Assembly: GCF_036320965.1 (NCBI RefSeq)
Contig: NC_092287.1
Coordinates: 3,015,297 to 3,079,296 of the forward strand
Length of the DNA stretch: 64,000 bases
DNA from: Panulirus ornatus
Taxonomy: Eukaryota; Arthropoda; Malacostraca; Decapoda; Palinuridae
Reading direction: 5' to 3'
The translations under genes and the position numbers were made by a program. Every line of letters starts with the position of its first letter. The stretch's first letter is position 1. The notes beneath the pieces were generated by a model, which made no database searches, was not told the origin of the DNA, and saw only the letters and a program-made list of their open reading frames with translations. Positions 52,801 through 61,800 of the stretch are shown in pieces.

Positions 52801-55800
52801 TATGCCTAGGTGTTCTGTAACCATTTCTCAGATCCCCCACCCCAACAAGTAAAACACCAAGAAAACACTTTCACACACAAATAACCTGTCAAGCACTAAG
52901 CAACTGACCTCCCAGCTTGGTCTTACCCCAATACACCCAACAGAAACCACTCTCCCTTAAAAAACATGAGTCACACACTCCCATTTACACTCTGGACATT
53001 ACCCACAACTACATACACTGTTCAGAATTTCCAAAGACCCTTTGTGTTCGTGATGTAACTATTGTAAAGAAGAAACCGAGCACTTTATTCAGTTGCCTTG
53101 CAGTTTATGTACATAGACAATTACAACACAATGCTTTATGACTGTTGTCTTGACCTGTGGATGTAGCCAACTTAGTGCTGCAAGAGACTCATGATAATGG
53201 AAGGGACTCTTGGGGTAGAAAGTTAAAAAAGAGTCGGTTGTTGTTTACTGATGATACAGCACTGGTGGCTGATTCAAGTGAGGAACTGCAGAAGTTGGTG
53301 ATTGAGTTTGAAAAGTATGAGAAAGGAGAAAGTTGAGAGTAAATTTGAATAAGAGCAAGGTTATTAGGTTCAGCAGGGCCTAGGTACAACTTAGTTGGGA
53401 TGTGAGTTTGAATGGAGAAAAGTTGGAGGAAGTAAAATGGAATCATGGAAGTGGAAATGAGTCATAGGATAAGGGAGGGTGTGAAGGTTCTGGGAGTGAT
53501 GAAGAATGTGTGGAAAGAACATTAGCTTAGAGAGCTAGAATGGGTATGTTAGAAGGAGTGGTAGTTCCAACAATATTATATGGTTGTTAGGCATGTGCTA
53601 TAGATAGGATTGTACGGATGAGGGTGGATGTGTTGGAAATTAAATGTTTGAGGACAAAATGTGATGAGGTGGTTTGGTTAAGTAATGAAGGAGTAAGACA
53701 GATGAGTGATAATAGAAAGAGTTTGGTTGATAGAGCTGAAGAGTGTGTGTTGAAATGGTTTGGAGAGAATGAGTGAGGAAAAGGTTGACAAAGAGGATAT
53801 ATGTGTCAGAGATTGTGGCTCCACCAGTTATCTGGGAGCAATATGTACCCTTGTTGCGCTGATACCTTAAGTGATTGCAGACCCTTTAGTAATTGCGGGC
53901 GAATGTCAAGACTTTGACCCTGTGATAATCATTATTAAAGAGTTAGTGTGCATGAATGACATGATAATTCCATATATTTTTTAGTTATCTATTCTGCTCT
54001 TTTCATGTAAGGAAAGTGCATTTTTGATCCTTGGAGTACTGCACGCCCTGGAGGTCTTGTGTTTGTGATGTGTTTCTGCCATGTTTAAGAGATTTTTTTG
54101 TTGTGTGTCAACCACTTAGGTCCCAATTTTAAATAATATCATCAGAAGAATGTTTCATGTTTGTATGTATACTGTCTGGGATTTGCTTAGACAAATACTT
54201 TTGAAGGAATCTTTTTTAAGGGGCCCTCCTCTTGTACTATGATTCAGGAAATTTTTTTTTACCAAAAATTACTATTATACATGTGATGGTTCTTATATAA
54301 TATCATGACAAATCCAGCCCTCAGCATTTTAGCTCAGAATTTGTACTGCTCGCTCATATTCCCCGTTTACCACATACTGTGGTAGATAGTTATTAATTAT
54401 GTATGTTTCAGTATTTTTCTTGGACTTTTTAACCAGTTCCAGTCGTTTATCTTATAGGAGCCCACCAAATTTGGGATTAAGCGACCACTGGGAGAGAATA
54501 CTGGAGGAGGAATCAAGAGAAGACGTAGAAATTCTGATGAGAATAGAATCGTTGGATTGCCTCCAAACGCTGCAAAAGTCAGACATCGTAGAGTTAGATG
54601 TAAGAAACCTACTTGGATGTTTTCTGTCAAACAGCCCATCCACTCTAATGCACATATATATGCATAAACACCCATACACGCACATATACATACACATATC
54701 AACCTATACACATATACATGCATATACATACATGTACATATATACACTTGACCATAATCACACTCGCTTGCCTTCATCCATTCCTGGTGCTACCCCACCC
54801 CACGGGAAACTTGAGAGAAGGAATTAGGAAAGGTTGACATGGATATATGTATCCCAAGTGGAGGGGACATAGAGAAGGGGAAACCAGACTGGAGATGGAA
54901 GGATGAAATGAAAGAAAGTTGCAAATGCTAAGTTCCTGAACATGAAGGAGGATGTAACATGTGCATAAGGTAGAGTGATTTTGAGGAGTATAGTGTACAA
55001 GAGTTTTTTTGCAGCCAATGGACTGAATCAGGGCATATGAAGCAGCAGCAGGAAATCACAGGTGTGTGGGGCTAGAGAATGGGGTTGATCAAAGGAGGCT
55101 GTTTCTTTGGTGCTACCTTGCTTAAGTGGAAAACAGCGAACCTGTAGAGAGAAGTGTGTGTGTGTTGTGTATGTATGTATTAGATATTTTACTCATTCCA
55201 GTTACAGTTTGTGAATCTCTAATGTAACTAATCTTTATAAACTGCTTATGATTTTCAATATAATGCTTTTCATAATTTTCCTATCTGATTATTTGAATGT
55301 TGACTTAAGATAAACTATTTGTTTATAGGTAAATTATGTGAGTCATGCTTACGAGAGGACTGCAGGAAATGTGGATTCTGTATGGATATGGTGAAGTATG
55401 GAGGACCTGGTACAATGAAGCAGACTTGTAAGATGAAAAAATGCACACAGGTAAGGACTAGAAACACTTCCTCACTTTTTTGATTGAATGATACATTCTT
55501 GTAATTTTTGTATAGCATGCATTTATCAGATTCCAGACACTATTTTCCAATCATGTCATACCTTAATATAGTGGACATCTGCTTAAGAATTCTGCCTCTC
55601 AGAATGAAAAAAAAAAAAAGTACCTTTGAATGTATAAAGAATTAGATGCCAAAAATGTATTATGTCCCAACTAAGAAGCTGGGATTATACTTTATACTGC
55701 TTGGAGAAATAGAAACATGCCAGGAGCAGCTACAGAAACATTTGAAGGAATACCGGACATGTGGTTGAAATCATTCCCAAATGAACCATGAATAGATTAT

Positions 55801-58800
55801 TATGTAATGCTGGTGGGATCCGAGAAGAATGGGTCTCACTACCAGAACTCGGGTCATCATCTTTCAGGACCCCAAAGCTTCAAGGGAAGGCACTGTAGAA
55901 AATAGTTGTATGAAGAAGGGATAAAAATGAGGTGCATCAAAAGTATGGTGATCAGAAGTTTGAGTGTAGAGTTTGGAAGAAGCTATGCATTAAAGAGTAC
56001 TTATCTAATTGTTCTGGTAAGGGTTTGAAATTGAGATGTAGTTAGGTCAGGATGTAGAGATATGGAGGTGGACAGTTACTGTAGTATATTGTTGGAATTA
56101 AGAGGATGGATTAAATGAAAAATGAAAAGAAGTTTAGGCGATTTGAAGAAGTCATTGGACTGGCACCAGGATGAAAGGTTGTTAGGATTTTGTGATTTTA
56201 TTGAATGCATCATGGATAATATATTTATTGAGATAGTATATTCTAGTTTGTTTTTTATTATACTTAGCTGCCGTCTCCCACGTAAATGAGGTAACACAAG
56301 GAAACAGACAAGGAATGGTCTAACCCACCCAAATACACATGCATATACATAAACACACACACATGCACATATACGTATACATTTCAACGTATACGTACAT
56401 ATACATACACTGAGCAGGAGGCTGGGAACCCTCTCCCCCTTCCTTGTATATACATTTCTGAAAGGGGAAACAAGTTTTTATTATCATTGTTGTTTATTTA
56501 TTTATTATACTTCGTTTTTTTTTTTTTTTTTTTTTTTCAAAAAGAAGGAACAGAGAATTGGGCCAAGTGAGGGTATTCCCTCAAAGGCCCAGTCCTCTGT
56601 TCTTAACGCTACCTCGCTAATGCGGGAAATGGCGAACAGTTTGAAAGAAAGAAGAAACTTTGTGAACGAATGGGGCCTTTGTTGTCTTTTCCTAGCGCTA
56701 CCTCGCACACATGAGGGGGGAGGGGGATGGTATTCCATGTGTGGCGAGGTGGCGATGGGAATGAATAAAGGCAGATAGTGTGAATTGTGTGCATGGGTAT
56801 ATATGTATGTGTCTGTGTGTGTATATATATGTGTACATTGAGATGTATAGGTATGTATATTTGCGTGTATGGACGTGTATGTTTATACATGTGTATGGGG
56901 GTGGGTTGGGCCATTTCTTTCGTCTGTTTCCTTGCGCTACCTCGCAAACGCGGGAGACAGTGACAAAGCAAAATAAATAAAATAAATAAATTGTTGCTGT
57001 CTCGCGTTAGCGAGGTAGCGCAAGGAAACAGACGAAAGAATGGCCCAACCCACCCACATACACATGTACATACATAAACAACCACACTTGAACATATACA
57101 TACCTATACATTTCAATGTATACATATTATTTTATTATACTTTGTCACTCTCTCCCATGTTAGCGAGTTAGTGCAAGGAAACAGACGAAAGAATGGCCCA
57201 ACCCACCCACCCACATACACATGCATTTACATACACGTCCACACACACACACACACATACATACCTATACATTTCAATGTATACATATATATACATATAC
57301 AGACATATACGTATATACACATGTACATAATTTGTACTTGCTGCCTGTCACCACCCCGCCACACATGAAATGACAACCCCCTCCTCCCGCACATGCGCAA
57401 GGTAGCGCAAGGAAAAGACAACAAAGGTCACATTCGTTCACAGTCTCTAGCTGTCGTGTATAGTGCACCGAAACCACAGCTCCCTTTCCACATCCAGGCC
57501 CCGCAAAACTTTCCATGGTTTACCCCAGACGCTTCACATGCCCTGATTCAATCCATTGACAGCACGTTGACCCTAGTATACCACATCATTCCAATTCACT
57601 CTATTCCTTGCACGCCTTTCACCCTCCTGCATGTTCAGGCCGTGATCACTCAAAATCTTTTTCACTCCATCCTTCCACCTCCATTTTGGTCTCCCGCTTC
57701 TCCTCGTTTCCTCCACCTCTGACACATATATCCTTTTTTTCAATCTTTCCTTACGTATTCTGTCCATGCGACCAAACCATTTCAATACACCCTCTTCTGC
57801 TCTTTCAACAACACTCTTTTTATTACCACACATCTCTCTTACCCTTTCATTACTTACTCGATCAAACCACCTCACACCACATATTGTCCTCAAACATCTC
57901 ATTTCCAGCACATCTTCCCCCTTCTGCACAACCCTGTCTATAGCCCATGCCTCACAACCATATAACATTGTTGGAACCACTATTCCTTCAAATATACCCA
58001 CTTTTGCTCCGAGATAACGTTGTCACCTTCCACACATTCTTCACCGCTCCCTGAGCCTTCATCCCCTACCCCACCCTGTGACTCACTTCTGCTTCCATGG
58101 TTCCATCCACTGCCAAATCCACTCCCAGATATGTAATAAAAGTCTTAACTTCCTCCAGTTTTTCTCCATTCAAACTTACCTCCCAATTTACTTGTCCCTC
58201 AACGCTACTGAACCTAATAACCTCGCTCTTATTCACATTTATTCTCAACTTTCTTCTTTCACACACTTTACCAAACTTGAACAACAACTGGCTCACTTCC
58301 TTCTCTCCAAAACTCTTGCATTCACCTCCCTAACAGCCCCATCCATAAGCAAATTAAACAACCATCGAGACATCATGCACCCCTGCTGCAAACCGACATT
58401 CACTGGGAACCAATCACTTTCCTCTCTTCCTACTTGCACACATGCCTTACATCCTCGATAAAAACTTTTCACTGCTTCTAGCAACATACCTCCCATGCCA
58501 TATGCTCTTAGCATCTTCCACAGAGCATCTCTATCAACTCTATCATGTGCCTTCTCTAGATCCATAAATGCTACATACAAATCCATATGCTTTTCTAAGT
58601 ATTTCTCACATAAATTCTTCAAAGCAAACACCTGATCCACATATCCTCTACCACTTCTGAAACCACACTGCTCATCCCCAGTCTGGTGCTCTGTACATGC
58701 CTTAACTCTCTCAATCAGTACTCTCCCATATGATTCCCCAGGAATACTCAACAAACTTATACCTATGTAATTTGAACACTCACCTTTATCCCCTTTTGCT

Positions 58801-61800
58801 TTGTACAATGGCACTATGCATGCATTCTGCCAATCCTCAGGCACTTCACCATGAACCATACATACATTGAACATCCTCACCAACCAGTCAACATCACAGT
58901 CACCCCTCTTTTAAATAAATTCTACAGCAATACCATCCAAACCCGCTGCCTTGCTGGCTTTCATCTTCTGCAAAGCTTTCATTACCTCTTCTCTGTTTAC
59001 CAAATCACTCTCCCTGACCCTCTCACTTTGCACACCACCTCGACCAAAACACCTTATATCTGCCACTCTGTCGTCAAACTTATTCAACAAACCTTCAAAA
59101 TACTCACTCCGTCTCCCTCTCATTTTACCACTACTTGTTATTACCTCTCCATTTGCCCCCTTCATCGATGTTCCCATTTGTTCTCTCGTCTTATGCACTT
59201 TATTTACCGCCTTCCAAAGCATCTTTGTATTCTCCCTAAAATTTAATGATACTCTATCACCCCAACTCTCATTTACCCTCTTTTTCACCTCTTGCACCTT
59301 TCTCTTGACCTCTTGCCTCTTTTTTTTTTTTTTTTTATACATCTCCTGGTCATTTGCACTATTTCCCTGCAAAAATCATCCAAATACCCCTCTCTTCTCT
59401 TTCACTAACAACCTTACTTCTTCGTCCCACCACTCACTACCCTTTCTAATCTGCCCACCTCCCACCTTTCCCATGCCACAAACATCTTTTGTGCAAGGCA
59501 TCACTGCTTCCTTAACTACATCCCATTCCTCCCCTTCTTCCCTTCCATCACTTGCTCTCACCTTTTTCCATTCTGCACTCAGTCTCAAAATTATTATTAT
59601 TATTTTTTTTTTTTTTTTTTCTTTGTCGCTGTCTCCCGCGTTTGCGAGGTAGCACAAGGAAACAGACGAAAGAAATGGCCCAACCCACCCCCATACACAT
59701 GTATATACATACGTCCACACACGCAAATATACATACCTACACAGCTTTCCATGGTTTACCCCAGACGCTTCACATGCCGTGATTCAATCCACTGACAGCA
59801 CGTCAACCCCGGTATACCACATCGCTCCAATTCACTCTATTCCTAGCCCTCCTTTCACCCTCCTGCATGTTCAGGCCCCGATCACACAAAATCTTTTTCA
59901 CTCCATCTTTCCACCTCCAATTTGGTCTCCCTCTTCTCCTCGTTCCCTCCACCTCCGACACATATATCCTCTTGGTCAATCTTTCCTCACTCATTCTCTC
60001 CATGTGCCCAACCATTTCAAAACACCCTCTTCTGCTCTCTCAACCACGCTCTTTTTATTTCCACACATCTCTCTTACCCTTATGTTACTTACTCGATCAA
60101 ACCACCTCACACCACACATTGTCCTCAAACATCTCATTTCCAGCACATCCATCCTCCTGCGCACAACTCTATCCATAGCCCACGCCTCGCAACCATACAA
60201 CATTGTTGGAACCACTATTCCTTCAAACATACCCATTTTTGCTTTCCGAGATAATGTTCTCGACTTCCACACATTCTTCAAGGCTCCCAGAATTTTCGCC
60301 CCCTCCCCCACCCTATGATCCACTTCCGCTTCCATGGTTCCATCCGCTGCCAGATCCACTCCCAGATATCTAAAACACTTCACTTCCTCCAGTTTTTCTC
60401 CATTCAAACTCACCTCCCAATTGACTTGACCCTCAACCCTACTGTACCTAATGACCTTGCTCTTATTCACATTTACTCTTAACTTTCTTCTTTCACACAC
60501 TTTACCAAACTCAGTCACCAGCTTCTGCAGTTTCTCACATGAATCAGCCACCAGCGCTGTATCATCAGCGAACAACAACTGACTCACTTCCCAAGCTCTC
60601 TCATCCCCAACAGACTTCATACTTGCCCCTCTTTCCAAAACTCTTGCATTCACCTCCCTCACAACCCCATCCATAAACAAATTAAACAACCATGGAGACA
60701 TCACACACCCGTGCCGCAAACCTACATTCACTGAGAACCAATCACTTTCCTCTCTTCCTACACGTACACATGCCTTACATCCTCGATAAAAACTTTTCAC
60801 TGCTTCTAACAACTTGCCTCCCACACCATATATTCTTAATACCTTCCACAGAGCATCTCTATCAACTCTATCATATGCCTCCTCCAGATCCATAAATGCT
60901 ACATACAAATCCATTTGCTTTTCTAAGTATTTCTCACATACATTCTTCAAAGCAAACACCTGATCCACACATCCTCTACCACTTCTGAAACCACACTGCT
61001 CTTCCCCAATCAGATGCTCTGTACATGCCTTCACCCTCTCAATCAATATCCTCCCATATAATTTACCAGGAATACTCAACAAACTTATACCTCTGTAATT
61101 ATTATTATTATTATATATCCTTAGGACTGATTGTTTAGTGATCCAGGGGCTTCTGCACCTCCAGGACTGTACTACACTCGGTAGCTTGAACAGGAAACAA
61201 GATACTTTAATGATAGTAATGTTTCATGTGATGAATGTTGACTTTTCACTTGTAATGTGACCTTAAGCAGGCAGAGCCTGTTAACATTGTGTAACACAAT
61301 ATAAGGTACAAGAAGGAGATGTAAGCCACCAAAAAAGAATGAATGAATATGCAATGAAACCCTCTTTTATTGTTATGGAATTCAGCTTCTGATGAATGTT
61401 TTGAACCCCCTATTGAAGTGAAAAATATGGGAAAATGCTTTGAAATTCTTTTTTTAAGTTAAAAATAAATTGGATTAGTTAAGGACCCATAGGATTGGGA
61501 TTATGATATAACTGAATAATGTATTAGTTTCCAACCTTAATTTGGGATGCTGAGCATCAGAATATGGGACAATCTGTTACATGTCACCATGATGCACTTT
61601 TTTATTGCATTAATATGCATTGTTCTCTGCACACATATACGAAATGTTTAAGGACAGTATGTGGTGTGAGGTAGCTTGATTAAGTAATGAAGGGTGAGAA
61701 AGAGGTGTGGTAACAAAATGAGTGTGGTTGAGAGAGAGCTGAGGAGGATGTGCTGAAATGGTTTGGAGATATGGGGAGAATGAGTGTGAAGAAAGGACGA

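Larger units (their letters stand above)
52059..54457 (+). other. Kdm2 intron 9
   Basis: GT-AG, 2399 bp. Holds a Jockey-like fragment, a LINE knuckle relic in reverse and an RTE piece. 53820-54457 is unrecognised. Confidence 0.9.
54600..55328 (+). other. Kdm2 intron 10
   Basis: GT-AG, 729 bp, split between two opposing RTE fragments. Confidence 0.9.
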
